Part shown: positions 1 through 15,000 of the stretch, in pieces
Position numbering within the stretch: position 1 is the stretch's first letter
Layout: each line of letters opens with the position of its first letter
Source: Mantamonas sphyraenae
Lineage: Eukaryota > CRuMs > Mantamonadidae
Direction of reading: 5' to 3'
DNA: 64,000 nucleotides
Assembly (NCBI GenBank): GCA_026936335.1
Contig: JAPMXV010000035.1
Location: 248,001 to 312,000 of the forward strand
The notes under the pieces: generated by a model
Database searches by the model: none
What the model was told of the DNA's origin: nothing
What the model saw: the letters and a program-made list of their open reading frames with translations, nothing else
Position numbers and translations under genes: made by a program

Positions 1-3000
1 AACCACAAGAGCATCCGAGATATCATCATGGACACCATCTTCAAGTTCATGGGCCAGGCACCCGAGGAAATCTGGCGACTTGTACTCTCCGAAGTGCTCA
101 TGCCCCAGGCGCGCGCCCACCAGTACTTCAAGTTGGCATCTGCAAGGGTGATGAAGAAGGTACTCATCGGCCAGCTGTACACATATACGTCGCCTGTCCT
201 GCGTACCGTCACCTTTGACGCGCTCACTGCACTTCTGCAGGCCTTTCTCGAAGACAGCCAACTTCGTGTGGAAAAGATGGTGCGTGGCGTGTTTTCCACA
301 GGGAGCTCGTACACCGTGGCGGAGGAGGGTGTGCAGGAGGTACTCGTGGACCTGATGTCCACGCTGCGCAACGGCAACAACACACGCTTCGACGGCAGCT
401 GGGAAACGGTGATGGCCAAGCTTGGTGACGAGTTGAGCCAAGGTACCCCATACGAAGCTATGATCAAGGACAGCATTGCAGGCGAAATGCGCGTGCCCAT
501 CGAGCTCCTGACCGCCTTGCACAAAATCATTGGCAAGCGCCAAGAGTCGCTCGGCATCGACAACCAGCAGTTTGCAACCCTTGTGCACAAGACCGCCGTA
601 ACCAACTGGCCGCTTTGGTGGGGCGAGGATGACTCTTGGACGGTTGACCTCATGTACGACGTCGTCGCCGAGGTTGACGAAGCCAGCTTTGAAACGACGG
701 TCCATGATCCGTTGGGACTGGAGGCCAATCGCATCATGCAAGATCGCCAAGAAGCCAAGTTGGGCGCCCTCCTACGCAAAAAGGCAGTCACAGTGGTGGC
801 AAAGTCACTCGCCGCCGTGCTCCTCTTCAAGATGGACGAGTGTGTGGTTAGCAAGGACGGACGCGTGACAATCGCCCAAGGGTACACGTACAAGCCATAC
901 GACTACATGTACGACTCCTCGGTGATGGAGCAAGTGGACCCTGCGCACGCACGCGACGTCCTGACCCCCATTGCAGAGTCGGCCATGATGAGCGTGGACG
1001 TGTCGCGGTGCATCTCTACGTCCGCGACGTTCGACTTTGAGTCGTCGCAGTCCATTGTTCAACAAGCATGTGAAATGGCCATTGCCGACATCTTTGAGGT
1101 GATCCTGCCACCGCTCATGCCGCAAGGCCGAAGTGCAGAGGAATCGTTTGTCAAGAACATCCGCGGTATCATCAACACGATGCTGGGCAACGACAACAGC
1201 ATCAACGGCGTTGCCACGACGCTGCGCACACTGACGCGCACACAGGCAACCCATTTCCAGACTGTGATGGAGGACAAGCTCAAGGAGCGCCTTGGTCGAA
1301 TCGTGGAGACAGCTCAGGCCGACTCGGACGTGGCTGTGCAAGCCATGAGCAGGCGTATCTGGACGGCACTGTTGCACCTGTGCTCCACCAAGTTGACCTC
1401 AGATGGCTCGGGGGCACTGCTCAGTGCACGGAAGGCGGCCCCGTCTGCCTCCGCAGGAGCCAGTGCACACCAGGTTGCCAGCGCTCTGGAGATGGCTGTG
1501 CTTGGAACACACAATCATGCAGACGAGGCAAAGGCGTTGGGCGACATGTTGCACCTGGATCTGTCCGCATTGGGAGGGCACGGCGCACATGTGGCTCATG
1601 CTCACGATCAATCTCCGGGAGAGGTGTTTGAAACGCTGTGGATGTGGCTGGAACTGGACAGTGTGCAGAGCAAGGCCAAGAACTTGCCAAAGCTCAAAAA
1701 GATTGACGACGCTACGCGGGCCAAGGTGCTGACCCAGTTGGTGGTGGATATCGGGGCGCACGTGCTGCATGAGATCGACAGCAACTTTCTCTTTACGCTG
1801 ATGGTGTCCACGGTCGCGGACGAGGACTCGTTTGCATTCGGTTCGCGCGATGCCGTTGCCTCCCACATGACCGAGCAAATCATCGGGTTTTTCCAGGACG
1901 CGTGGAAGAGCAAGCATGCAACGAGCACCAAGCTGCGGTCCAAGCTGCGTCCCATGCCCGCTTTGACCGTGAATCCAGGCTCCAGCCCCACGCTGGACGA
2001 AGGGATGTCTTCGGCCATGGGCGCTGCGATTGCAACGACAGGAGACGCAGCAGTGGCAGCTGCCAATGAGGCCGCCGATGCACACATCAACTCGTTTGCC
2101 GAGCTTTTTGCAAGTTCTGTCATCGAGGCGTTCCAGGAGCAGTGGCCAGGGTGTGAACCAGTCATCCGCGAGCACATTGCCAAGCGCATCACACCCAACA
2201 CGGAGCCTACGCCGTTCTCCACCATGGTCGCAGCCATTGTCCACCCGGCCGTTCACAGCACAAACTACATTGTGCGCAACACGGCCACACAGACCCTGGA
2301 CAAGTACTTTGAAGCCATCCGCGAGGCGGTGTTGAAGACACCTGCAGACTGGGGCAAGGTTCTGCACGACTTGACGTCCAGTATCGACTCGCGCGGCCTG
2401 CTGTCCCACTTTGACCTGCAACTCTTCATGTCCAAGAAACTGCCCGAGATCACCAACCGCTGCCAGTACGACGAACATGGACCCACATACACGTATGGCA
2501 TGATGTATGAGTGTGTGACGTGCAACTACACGCTCAGTGACGGGTTGGTGTGCTGCAAGGCTTGCATCGAGACATGCCACATGTACCACGAAATCCGCCC
2601 TGCATACGAGGGCTCGTTTTACTGCGATTGCGGCGAAGAGAAGCACGCAAAGGGTGTGGCGGCCAATAATCCCATTCCCAAGATCATGCACGAGGTGGAC
2701 CGACTGATTAGCGAAAAGCTGATGCAGGAGCTGTTCGGGCGCATCCAGCTGAGTGACAACGGCTCCAAGCTGGAGTTTGTCAAGGCTATGATGGAGAACG
2801 AACGCTCGTTTGTGTCGCACATGGTGGGCATGGTGGATGCGCGTGGCACAGCGCTTGCTTTGACCCAGGTGCTGATGACGCAAGCATTTTCTTGGCACGA
2901 CAACGTGGATGTGCTGAAGAAGCCCAGTGATGACTACTGGGCCAACTACTACACTGTGCCCCAGCTCATCATCCAGTTTGGCAAAGCATTCATGCAGCAC

Positions 3001-6000
3001 TTTTCCAGCCACCTGCGCGACTGGGAACGCCAGGACTTTCGCGAATACTTCAAGGTGGGCTTCGACTGCCTGAACCACCGCGAGGTGGACGATACAATCA
3101 ACATGCTGCTGTCAGACTTTGTGGTCGACTCGGTGATTGGTGAGGTGCAGCGTGCCGTGCGTAGCTCGGATGCAGTACGAGATGCGCCGGAGCGAGCTTG
3201 GCGTGCAATCCGCGACCCGCTTGCGACAACGCCCCTGGGAGGACTCATGGGGTTCATCGATGCGGCCAAGAGCAAATTGGTTGGAGATGATCTGTTCTAC
3301 ACAAGGCTCATGGACTCGATCTTTGATGTCCTGCGCAAGGAGCTGAAGGGCCTGCCGAACGACACGCGCAACAGCGGAGGGGTCGGACAGGGTGTGGGCG
3401 ACGCTATAAGCAAGGGCAAAGAAGCATCGGAGCAGTTGCTGCGCAAGAAGCGCAAGGTGACCGACGTGGTGTCGATTATCTCGCAGCCTCTGGGCGAGGA
3501 CAAGAACAAGGAGATTGCGCGCCGCATCAAAAAGGTGGTGGAGAAGCGACTGGACCAGGTAGACACGATGGGTCTGCTACAGCGGCTTGTGGCTGAGGCC
3601 ACGGGGCAGGTGTTCCCTGCCGACTTGCTGAAGCAAATTGTGGAGCTGCCGATGTTGATGCAGAACAATCCGCACAGCTTTGTCAAACACGTGTCGCACA
3701 TTGTGTTGGAGCTGGTCAACGCAAAGCAAGTGTCGCAAAAGGTGTTGGGTCCCGTGTTGACAGACACGCTGACGTCCAACCATGGCAATGACTTGGTGAA
3801 ACAAGAATTCCAGAAGAAACTGAGCGCGGAATTCGGCAAGCTGCGCGAAACCCTGAGCGATGTGGTGGGTGACTTGATGCCCGGCATTCTGGAAGGAAAT
3901 CTGCACGAGGGCAGGCTTCCGTCCGAAGCCATCAACGACCTGCTGCAGGACATGCGCACACAGTCAAGCGCCACGGCGGGCCTGCGCCTGTTTGATCAGA
4001 GCATGGCCAGTTTGTTGCAACACAACGACGAGGTGACGCAGTGGGTCAAGGCGAGCAATTTGGAGGGTGTGAACGCAGCCGTGCGCCATGAGAAGGAGAA
4101 AGGAAAGGCAAAGAGTTTGGCGGATGCTCTGGTCTCGGACAAAGGTGCCGGGTCTGGCAGCTCGTCGGACGTGAACGCCAGTGAGGCGGGCGTGTCCAGT
4201 GGCACAGAAGCTGTGGTGGCGCGGTTTGGAGGAAGCACGCGCGCAAAGCGTTCGCTGTTCCGCACAACGGCCAAGGCTCTGACTGTGTTTAGCATGGACT
4301 CGGACGAGGAGCTTGAGTCCAGTGAAGACGAGGCCCCGGCAGACATGTGGAGCGAGGAGGGTCAGAAGTGGCAGAAGAAGCGAGCCAAGCGCCATTTCGA
4401 CAGGGCAGGCGTGCGTCTCAAGAACGTGCTGATGTCTTCGTTTGTGGCAGCCGATTTCAGCCGCGAGTTTGGCGGCATTGCTACCAAAATCGACCTGCAG
4501 AAGTTGGTGCAAGAGGACGTGGCGAATCTGCGCCAGTTTTTGGAGAGTGTGGTGCGCAACATGATCCAGGACGTAAACCAGAAAGACTGGGCAAAGTTTG
4601 CGATGGAGAGCGTGCGCTCGATTGCGTCGCGCCAGGCGTTTGGACAGTTTGACATGCTGGTGCGCCTGTTCCACCCGCTCGTGAAGCTGCTGTACGAGAA
4701 CGAGCGCATTGTGCGCACCAACAACTACTGGGCGTCGAAGCACACATACCATGCCAAGTCTGTGTTTGATGCGGTGCTTGCGACAGCAAAGGAAGCTGTA
4801 GACACGACCACGGTCGAGGGTGCAGCTGCCTTGGAAAAGGCGCGCGAGGCTGCATCGATGAGTATGCGCAATGTGCTCAACGATGTGGCTGTGGCACAGA
4901 CGCTGAACAATGCTGTGCAGGCGTACTTTGCGTCGCTGTGTGGTGAAGTGGAAACGATGGCCCCGCTCAAGGAGTTGTTTGAGTTTGTGTACACTGACCA
5001 CATGGATCTGGACGAGTACCACACGTTTGTGGCCGAGAGCAGGCGCATGCTGGCTGAGAAGAACAAGAAACTCAAGCGGGCGCAACAGAACGCTCGTCCA
5101 GGCGATGGGTCGGGCGCGACCGGCGACGCGGGCCAGTCTTCTGCGGGCGTGGGCGCAAGTGAACAAGGTGGCGACGGCCAGAGTGGAGCCGCCGACGGAG
5201 CCGCAAACAAAGAAGTGGAGAAGCTGGAACGGGAAATCGCGCGCATCCAGGCACGTCTGGATGCGATGAAACCGGTGTTTATCGCACACAGCAAGGGTTT
5301 TGTGGACACGGTGGTCACGGGTGCCGAAAACCTGACGTCCATCCGAGAGATGGTGAGCAGTGTGATGGGCAATGTCTCGTCGTCGCCGGTAAACAAGTGG
5401 CAGAACATCGGGCGTGCATTTGCAGCGTCTGTGAACAGCAACGACTTGATGAAGGCTGTGGTGCAGGGTATTTCGTCACACGGAACACTTGTGGAAGGAC
5501 AGTTGGTCGAGTTGGCCAAGCTACTGTACGCGAAACAGGCCAGGCACATGCGCATGGATGTGGGTGCATCCGCGGCGTGCGAGCTGGTGTTGCCAGAGGT
5601 GGATCAGAACAAGCTCGGGGGATTGCACATGGGCAAGAACCAGCGCATGCACGGCCGTGGAGACACCACGGCCCGTGGCAGCGAATCGATCACGAGCAAG
5701 GAGCTCAAGCGAGCCAAGGAGGAGGCGGAGGACGTGCAAGAGATTGTGCGCGAAAAGATGCGTGTCTTGCTGCCGCTGTTTGGACGGGTGAGTCCCAAGT
5801 TCATCGAACGTGACTTTGTGGAGTACGATATCTCGGGCCAGCTTCTGGCCGAGAGCGCTCGTCAGTATGTGTCTGCCGTGATGGAGGCGAGCAGTGCTGC
5901 GCGTTTGCTGAAGGACGTGCTGGTGGAGATGGGCTTCAATGACATCGAGAACACCAGTGAGCTGTTGCGCCTGATGTTCAACTCGATCACGACGGGCTTC

Positions 6001-9000
6001 ATGAAGCACAAGTTTGACAACACGACCGGGTTCAACCCGATGCAGCTTATGTGCTACACGTTGAAGCCGCTGCTGCCTGCTTTTGCACACCGATCGAAGA
6101 AGGTGCTGGAGCTGGGCAGCAAGATGGCGATGTTCCTCAGCTGGGAGGCGCAATCCGAGTTTGTTGGCCACTCTCTGCAGATTCTGGAGCAGACGTTGGA
6201 CGAGTCCAATGGCATGCTTCGCTTTGCAAGCGGCGTCAACTCACGCGTGGCTGCAGTGCGCAGCGACCAGGCACGGATGCCCGACCAGCTGTTTGCGCGC
6301 AAGGTGATTGATGTGATTTCTTCAGAGGCGCTGGTGTCGTTTGAGCAGTACAAGGGTGCCATGTTCTCACTGCTGCGCAAATGGACTGCCCTGTGTGCAA
6401 CGACACTGATGTCGCACGAGCTCGACCTGGTGGAGCTGACGCGCGAGGAGTTGGAGTTTTCGCTGAAGGGGATCCCCACGAAGCTGGAGCAGCTGCAGGA
6501 CGAACAGATCGCGGCACAGAGCAAGGCCGCGTCTGCAGGCAATCGACGCAAGGTGAAGAAAACCCTCAAGGCGGGCTTGAGTGGCGGGATGGCCACGGGT
6601 ACGTACGCAATGGAGGCGGCCGAGGTGGGTTCGGTCAAGCGTGGCGAAAGCGAAGGTCTGTTGCAGCGCAAGAAGGAGATTCGGGTCAAATCGACCAACG
6701 ACTACCTGTCCATGTACCTGGACTGCTTCCTGCCGATTGTCAAGTCGTACGCGGACGAGAGCGTGGATCGCTTGGTGAACTCATCGGACATGGCCGAAAT
6801 GTGCAAGGATATGTTGGAAATGGTGGCCTCGGGAATGAGTCCGCATCTGCGTCGCATGGGCGATGTGCTGGCGGTGTTGAAGCAAGATTTCGCGCGCAAG
6901 CTGATCGACTCGTACCGGAAGGAGATTTTGGAGTGGGTGGATAGCCAAGGCAACCTGCAGGCAATGCTCAACCGGTGGATTGGGGGCTTTGTGGGTGTCA
7001 AGATGCCCAAGGCCGAACCCACGGGATACTACTCGTCGTACGGTGTGTTTGAGTACTCTTCGGACGAAGAGGAAGACGGTGCCGAGGCGGAGGAGGAAGT
7101 ACCAGAGAACGACGACGAAGAAATTTCTGGCAGTAAGCTGTTGTGCTTTGCGTCTGTGGGTGACGAAAAGATGCGAAAACTGTTTGGGAACAGCGCAGAT
7201 TCGCTCGGGGAGTTGAAGGTCATCCAAGCGGCAAGCAAGCGGCGAAAGGGTCACAATGCAGGCGAAGGGGTGGCATTTGACAGCGAGGCTGCGGATGAGG
7301 ACAGTGATGATTCGGAAAAGGCGGCGGCAAGGCGCAAGGCGCGCGGGGGCAAGCACAAGAAGCAAAAGAAGAATGCCAGGCGTCGCCACCGAAAGCAAAA
7401 GCAGCGCGGAGGAAGCAGTGATGAGGACGATGACAGCGACGAAGAAAGCGACGGAGACCGACGCAAGGAGAGGCGCAGGGCAAGGGAGCAGCGAAGGAAG
7501 CAAAGGGCGGAGAAGAAGAGACGCCAAGAAGCGGCCGGAGAAGAGGGACAGGGAACGGAAAGTGAAGAGGAGAGCGACACTGACGAGGATGAAGTGCTGC
7601 CAGAGCTTCCCGAGGCGGTGGAGGAAGAGGGCATGCGAGCGTGGAACCCGCTGACAAGCATTCTGCGAACCATCATTCGTGTGCACAACGCACAGGCTGA
7701 GCAGCAGCTTGACGGGACGCCGGTCAAGTCGATGAGTGACCTATTGACCTTGGAGGAGCAGAAGAAGCTTCTGCATACGCTTGTAGACAAGCTGTGCACA
7801 TATTTCTTGTCGGATGAGGACAACCTGAACCACATCGACAGCTTTTTGTTCAGCAACAGTGTGGACCTGTACCACTACCGCTTTTTGATCGGTCTGCTGG
7901 CGCGCACGGACTGCACAGCTGTAATGACGGACTTTGTGGAAGACCTGGTGGCGATGATGGTGCCGGAGCAAGAGAACGCAGACGGTGGAGACGGCGGCGC
8001 GCCGGCAGCTTCGATGGCAGTGGTGGGTACCGGAGACAACGGTGCCGGGGCGGCACCTGCGGCAGGTTTGCCTGCTCAAGATCGCGGCAAGGCAGACGCT
8101 GATCGCAAGGCCGCGGATGAGGCGCGCAACCTCGTGCGTGTAACGGAGGACATGCGTGTGATCACGCCGAGCTTCTTGGCATCGTGGAGCCGTTTTTACG
8201 GCCAAGTGGAACCCGTTGTGGCGGATCGCATGCGAGAAAGCGACTTTGACTCTGTGTACAGGCGCATGGCGCGTGTACTGCGCACGTTGCGCGGCCTTCG
8301 CTATCCGGTGGCTGGTGGGTCGGGCAAGGAGATCACAGAAGGACGTCAGATCCTTCACTATGCCGTGAGTGCCGCGAGTGAGAACCGAACGGCAGCGCGT
8401 GCGATCCTGGGAACGGTGGTTCAGCAGGCGGCGTCGTGCCTGGTGGCCAGCGCAGACGGGGAACTGCAGGCAATTGGAGAACGGCTGAAGCGACTTCGTC
8501 TGGATTCAGGCTACGAAGATGTGTTGATGCTGGAGTGCATGCAGGTGCTGATGGATTCTGTGCAGGTGGAGGCTGTGGATGCGGCGGAGGTTGCAGCTAC
8601 GGCGTTGGAAGAGGGGGATGTGGTTGTGGACGAAGGCGTCTTTGTTAACCGCAATGGCCAGAGGCGACTGGAGGTGGTGTTGGAAGGATGCAAGCTGCCA
8701 GAAAACACGGCTGAAGAGGTGACGCTGTTGAGCGTGCGTGAAGCGGATCTGCGACGATTGTTGGTTGCGCTTGTACTGCGCGTGATCAAGGTGCAGTGCT
8801 TGCCACAGGTTGCAGTGAACCTGCTGGCCAATGCAAGGCTGCACATGAGCAAGCTGCGCAGCAAGCTGGACCAGGGGACGGCGCTGTCAAGCCGTGCGGC
8901 TCGAGCGCGTTGGTCGAGTCCGTTTGTCAAGGCGGCCATGACCAGTGTCAACTCGGAAATGAGCAAAAAGGCGGTGGAGGCGTGGGGCTTCTTTGCAGAG

Positions 9001-12000
9001 CGGTTTGAGCAACAGGATCAGCGCAAGGTGGTGCAAGCGGCCCTCAAGGTGATTCCGCGTGTGGAACATTTTGCCCTTCGCGTGATCCCTCAGCACATGT
9101 CGGACTATGTGGCGAAGCAGTCGATGCCGCCACATGCCATCAGCGACATGATGCGCAGGCTGCTGGAGGTGTTGCGAGAGACGCCGCTGAAATTCCTTGC
9201 AGAGCAGCTGGAAGGCAAGGCGGAGTTGTTGGATGCCAAGCTGCAGTCGCCGATGCTGCGTGAGGTCATCCAGGAGGGCATTGTGCGTGCGGTGTTGTCC
9301 AACCTGCACAACATCCCCGACGGCCGAGACATCATCAGCTCGGTGCTGAACCTGGTGATCCGCGAGCAGCGCGCCAACCTGGCGGGCGGCGCCAGTAGCG
9401 CAGATTTGAGCACATTGGACACGTTCCTGCAGCCGGAGATCATGGAGAAGGTGTTTTCACGTGTGTACCAATCCTTGGACGCCAGCGACTTGCTGATGGA
9501 GCTGTTGCAACAGATTGCGCAGTTTGTGATCCCGTACGACCTGTTCCAGGAACTGTACGACCTGTTGAAACGTGGGCGCGAAAAGGGCCGAGAACTGGCG
9601 GAAAACGAGCAGGCGCAGGTGTGGTGGAAGCGCTGCTGCAACAGCCGTGAAGATGCGGTTGCAGCAGTGGAGAACGTGAACGGCTCGGACATCAAGGTTC
9701 TGTTGGAGAGCGACGAAATGGCTGCGTTCCTTCGCCTGCTGGCCAAGACGGCGATGAAGACGTTCAGCAAGACGGATCCATCGCAGGTGATGAAGCAGAT
9801 TGTGGAGCAGGTGCGCGACGTTGTCCCTCTGGAACAGTTGCGTTCGGAGATGGCAGCCGAGTTCCGCAAGAGCACAAAGAAAGTGTACGGCACGCTGTAC
9901 GCAGAGCTGCAGACGTACCTACGTGCGGCGCGTGCGTCGCGCGACATGGATGCTCCGCTTGGTACGGGCGACTACCTTTCGCCGGTCATCGAATCGTGCA
10001 AGGGCATGATCAACAAGCTGCTGGGCCAGTACGATCGCACGTTCGGGTCGCAACCTGGACACTGCTCAGGCGTTTGATTTGCTGGACGTGGTGGTTCGCA
10101 AGGTGTTTGAACACATGAACAGGGCAAGCAACAGCCGGGTTGTGCTGATGAATATGTTGGAGGGCGTGGTGGGCACAGCGAACGTGACCGAGAATCTGAC
10201 TGGCGCGATGTCGTCGCTGATGGAACTGATCGACCTTCGAGAGATTGCCAGTGACATGGCTGTGGAGGCGATGCAGATGATGATGAAGAGTGCGGTGCAG
10301 TCGAAGCACTTTGAAGCAGTGATGAGTGTGCTGCCTGCCGATGCGGCCAATGGTGCGCAACTCGCGGTGCAATCGCAGGTGGAGAACGCAAACCTGTCCG
10401 AGGTGAAGGATGTGTTGCTTCTGAACGCTGTGCAGGTGGCCAACGCGCTGCGCAAGCAGGACCCGAGCAGCAAGTCGGTTTTGCCGCGGCTGCATGTGCC
10501 GTCGGAGCTGCAGGAGCGAGCTCGGCTTGGCGAGGCAACGACCAATGCAGATGTGGAGTGGATGATGGCGGCAAAGAAGCACGTGTACACGCAATGGCAG
10601 GCCATGTCCAAGGTGCTCCATGTGGCGGCAGTGATGCGAAAGATGGAGATGGATTACCTGCAGGCAATGCCAAACAACTTGAGCAGCGGCGAGATCCAGG
10701 ACCTGTACAAGCACCTCGTGGATGCGCTCATGGAAGATGTGCTGGACGAAGTTCGATCCCAGCTGCTGGACGAGGGAGTCACGGGCTGGCCCGAAGAAGA
10801 GGAAACCGCAGAGAATGTGCTGCAATTGGGTGGTGCTGACGACGAGTACGTGGAAGAAGTGGCAGTGGAGGGCGATGAGGACGACGACGACGACGACGAA
10901 GCTCATGAAGAGGGCGGGGAGGCCGACATGGAGGAAGAAGAGGGCGACGAGGACGACGAGGCAAATGGAGAGGAGGAGGAGGACGAGGAGGAAGACGAGG
11001 AAACTGGCCCTGCGGGGCCGAGTGGCGGTGATGATGACGGTTTTGCACCTGCGGTGGCGGGCGCAATCGAAGATGCAATCGGGATGCACGAGGTGCTCAG
11101 CGGCGCGGACGAGGAGGAGGCAGAGGAGGAGGACGCAGAAAAGGCGGCCGTGCGACAGCAGGTGATGCTTAGATGCCATTGCGGAAAGCGGCTTGCAGAC
11201 AGGGTGCTGGACATGGCCGAGGGTGACGTGGAGGAAGCGGTGAAGCTGATGCCTCGTGTACCTGTGTGGCGACTTGTGCCGGCTTTGGTCAGCGCTGCGG
11301 AAGGAGCAAAGACGGACAAGCGTATGATGACACGTGTGGCGCAGCAACTGAAGAAGCCTCTGTTTGCCACGATGCGCGGGCCGTGGGCGCTGCCGACAGG
11401 GCTGGTGGATGTGATCGACACGTACTGGATGCTGTACAGCCGCTGCGTGGACACAAACAAGCTGAGTGAGCTGGCGATGAAGTCGGTGATGTTGATGCTT
11501 GGTAGGCGCACAAACGTGAACAACCCGCCGCTGCAGACTGCGTTGAAAGAACACGACTGGGAAGCAGTAAGCCGTGAACTTGCGAAACTCACGGTGTCGC
11601 ACGAGTCGGCCGGCATGTATGTGCAGAAGTTGATGCAAAAGATGTATGGCAATGTGTTTGACATGTCGTTGCTGGTGAAGCAGATCGGTACTGTGCTGAG
11701 TGTGGTGGACGGGCGCGAGGTGTACGTGGAGCACGCGCTTGTGTTTGAGCAGGTGATGTACCTGGCGTCGGTGTTTGTGGAGGAGCGGCTGCCGGTGGTG
11801 ATTACGACACTGCGTGTACACGGTGGCAGTGCATTCAAGGACAAACTGAAGGAGCTGCTTGTGCGTTCGAGCAAGAACGTATCGCCGACGCTCGTGCAGA
11901 AGACGTTGGATCGGCTGATTGAAAGCGTGCAGGTGTCGCTGATGACGGATGTGGTGTCGCCGCTGGAAAAGTTGATGCGCTCAAGCAAGTACGGCACAGC

Positions 12001-15000
12001 GGTGCTCAAACCGTTCCACCAGCTCGTGGAGCAGATCCGCCTGGACTTGGAAGGCGGCCCGCTGCGCTTCCTGGCAGACATTCTGGTGAAGCTGGAAAAC
12101 ACGGTGATGAAGCACTATGTGCCAGCAGCACTGGCTGGGTTGTTGGATGACATTGTGGAGTACCTGATGAAGCCCGAAGCGCGTGAATTCCTGCGTGCAA
12201 AACTCATGCCCGGCGTGTTTCCCGGCGTGCGTGTGCCTGCGTCTCCCATGAACGACATGGACTTTGCAGAGGCGCTGAAGACTGCGCTGCCGGCTAAGGA
12301 GCTGCTGGCACACTTTATCAGCGAGCTGTTTGCACAGCTGTCGTCGCCGCTGCAGTTTGCGGTGCAAACGATGTTGCAGCCTGTGCTCGAGATGATGCGT
12401 GAGAAGTCGAACCGCAACCAGATTGTGCGACGTGTGCAAGACAGCAAGGCGGAGCTGTGCAACGACGTGATTCGTCTGTTGAGCAAGGTGAAGCGTGTGG
12501 TGGGCGAAAAGTACGGCTCGGACGAAGAGTCGCTTCGCGAGGTGTACCCGTACGTGAGGGACCTTATGCGCTACTCGATGCCGTCTGATTTCAATGCGTT
12601 GATGAACCTGCTACCGCTCTCGTTGCTGGAGGAACAGAAGGACTACGTGCCGATGGTGAACGAGTTTGCCACGGATCTGGTGCACACGTTTGTGTCGGGC
12701 CTGTATTCAGTGACTGTGGACCCGGTGTTGAGTGCTGTGGAGCATGGCGATACCGAGGACGTGATGATGCTTGTGTCGGGCCTGATTCGGGACTACAGCG
12801 ACGGCAAGAACCAAGGGGATCTGTTGGGCTCGATGACCAAGGCGATGACGCAGGCCGAACCGAGCGAGGTGTGGAGTGGCCTTGTGGATCGTGTGATGAA
12901 GCCCGTGCTGAGCAAGTACTTGGACCCGCAAATGCTGCAGAATCTGGTGCAGGGTCAGGTGGAGAAATACTACCTCGAGGTGCAGGAGAAGATTGTGGAG
13001 TACTCCAAGGCAAAGGCGGAGGAGGCCAAAGAGAAGGCACGCAAGGAGGCGGAGGGGATCGTGGACGAGTACGGCGGAGGTTCGACGCTCACGCCGCCTG
13101 TGTCGCACTACGGATCGCCCCAGTGGAATCTCACCAATGCGCTGTCGACAATGTCAAAGGAGCTGGCCAGATTGAGCATGAAGCGTCTGGATATTCCGTT
13201 TGATATGCTGAAGCGACGCATGGTGCCTGTGCTTGCCAAGATCATGGCGAATGTGGGCGAGCAATTGATGAAGGACTATTCGTACGGATACGGCCCGTGG
13301 TACGCTGTGTACTACTACATGACGAGCGAACAGAAGCGAGAAGCTGGTCGTATGTTGGCGTTGGCGGTGGCCGAGACGTTGATGACGTGTGGCACAAGCC
13401 AGGTGGTGCGCAAGGAGGCGACGGAAGCGCAGACGGCCAAGGCGCTGAAGACGCCGCGTATCCGTCGCTGGAAGCGCATGGAGTCGCTGGAAACGGATGT
13501 GACATGTGTAGAAGTGCGAGTGGTACTGGACAAGAGCAACAACCGAGCGTATGTGCTGGAAAGGACGGTTGCGACTCCCCTGAAGCCGATTGGCAAGCGG
13601 TTGAAGGAGATTGTGTCTGAGGGGAAGGTGGATCTGTACTATCTGGCAGACTACATGCTGTCTCCGATTGTGTCCAACTCGTACACGCTGCAGTACGACG
13701 AAGAAAAGGGATATGTGTCTCAGCAGGCGACGCCAAGCACGGCGGCTGCGGAGGAGGACGAGGAGGAGGGTGGATCTGATGGGGACGGGGTGCAGACCGA
13801 GGGAGACAACGACGGCCAAGAGTCGATGCGTGACTATGCATCGATGGGCTACGTGTCAGTGGCGTATGCGGAGGACAGCAGCAGCGACGGATACGACGGC
13901 GCTGCCAATGAGGACGACGAGGAGGAAAAGGAGGCCAAGGCCGGCGGCGAAGCGATGAAAGAGGCAAAGGAGGATGGAGAACAGCTGGGCTGGGGAGATG
14001 AGAACCTGGTTCTGGACTCGGAAGGGTCGACGTCGCTGTTCACAAGCGACGATGACTCGGACAGCGACATGGAGGATCTGTTTGGCGATACGGAGCGACT
14101 GGTGGGTATGCCAACGACAATGCCGGTGTCATCATCCGAGGTGGAGGCGGATGACGGGGATGACGGGGATGACGACGGGGTGGGTGCAAGTGCGAGCAGT
14201 GGCGCGGAGGGTGTCGCAGGGGCAACAGGTGTCGAGGGCGAAGCAGAGAAGGAGGAGAAGCCGAGCAAGGAAGAAAAGGCCGCGCAGGCGAAGCTACTCA
14301 AGAGCCTGGCGAGCAAAGCGGTGGCGCCCGTGTTGACCGATGAGTTGCTGAAAAAGTCTATTGGAGAGTGTCTGTCGCAGATGGCGACTCACCTTTGTGG
14401 CATTTCGCAGATGGAGGAAGCACTGAAGCGCTTCACGGCATTCCTGGGCAACCTGGCAGGCCAGGACAAGAGCATCCTGCGAAGCGAGGGCGTGTTCCAA
14501 ACATCCACCGTTGACTTTGTGGACGAGTACATTGAGTTCCGTGAAGGGCAGACATGGGATTCGTCGGAGGAAGCCAAGGCGAGGTATCGCAAGGAGGCGG
14601 AGACGATGATGGCACGGGCGGAGGAAGACAAGAAGATGAGGGAGATCTGGAAGCGCAAGAGCGGAGTGAAGGATGCAGAGTTGGCAGTGGTTCTGCACTA
14701 CGTGAACGAAAGCATCTCGAGGATCTGGTCTCTGATGGGGGTGCAGCCGCAGGAGTACATGACGGTTGTGAACAGCCTGGTGGACGCGGCAAAGCCGTCG
14801 ATTGCCAAGGTAGCAAACGCAGAAACGCTGTGGAACGCGGTGAAGCTGTATGTGGCCCAACCGGATGAGACAGACTACTATTCGTACTACAGCTACATCC
14901 AGACGGACACAGTGAAGCGCATCCGAACGGAGCTGGAGCGGCAGTTCTTTGAAAGGATCCAGCCGATGTTGGAAGAGACGGTGACACGGATTGGCGACGG

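Noticed and set aside
10010-11821. Long minus-strand open frame opposite the UBR gene (also 1399-3078, 21131-22657 plus and 30778-32661 plus)
   Set aside because: These are His/Ser/Arg-rich shadows produced by GC-biased third positions of the real genes on the other strand. None contains a recognisable domain.
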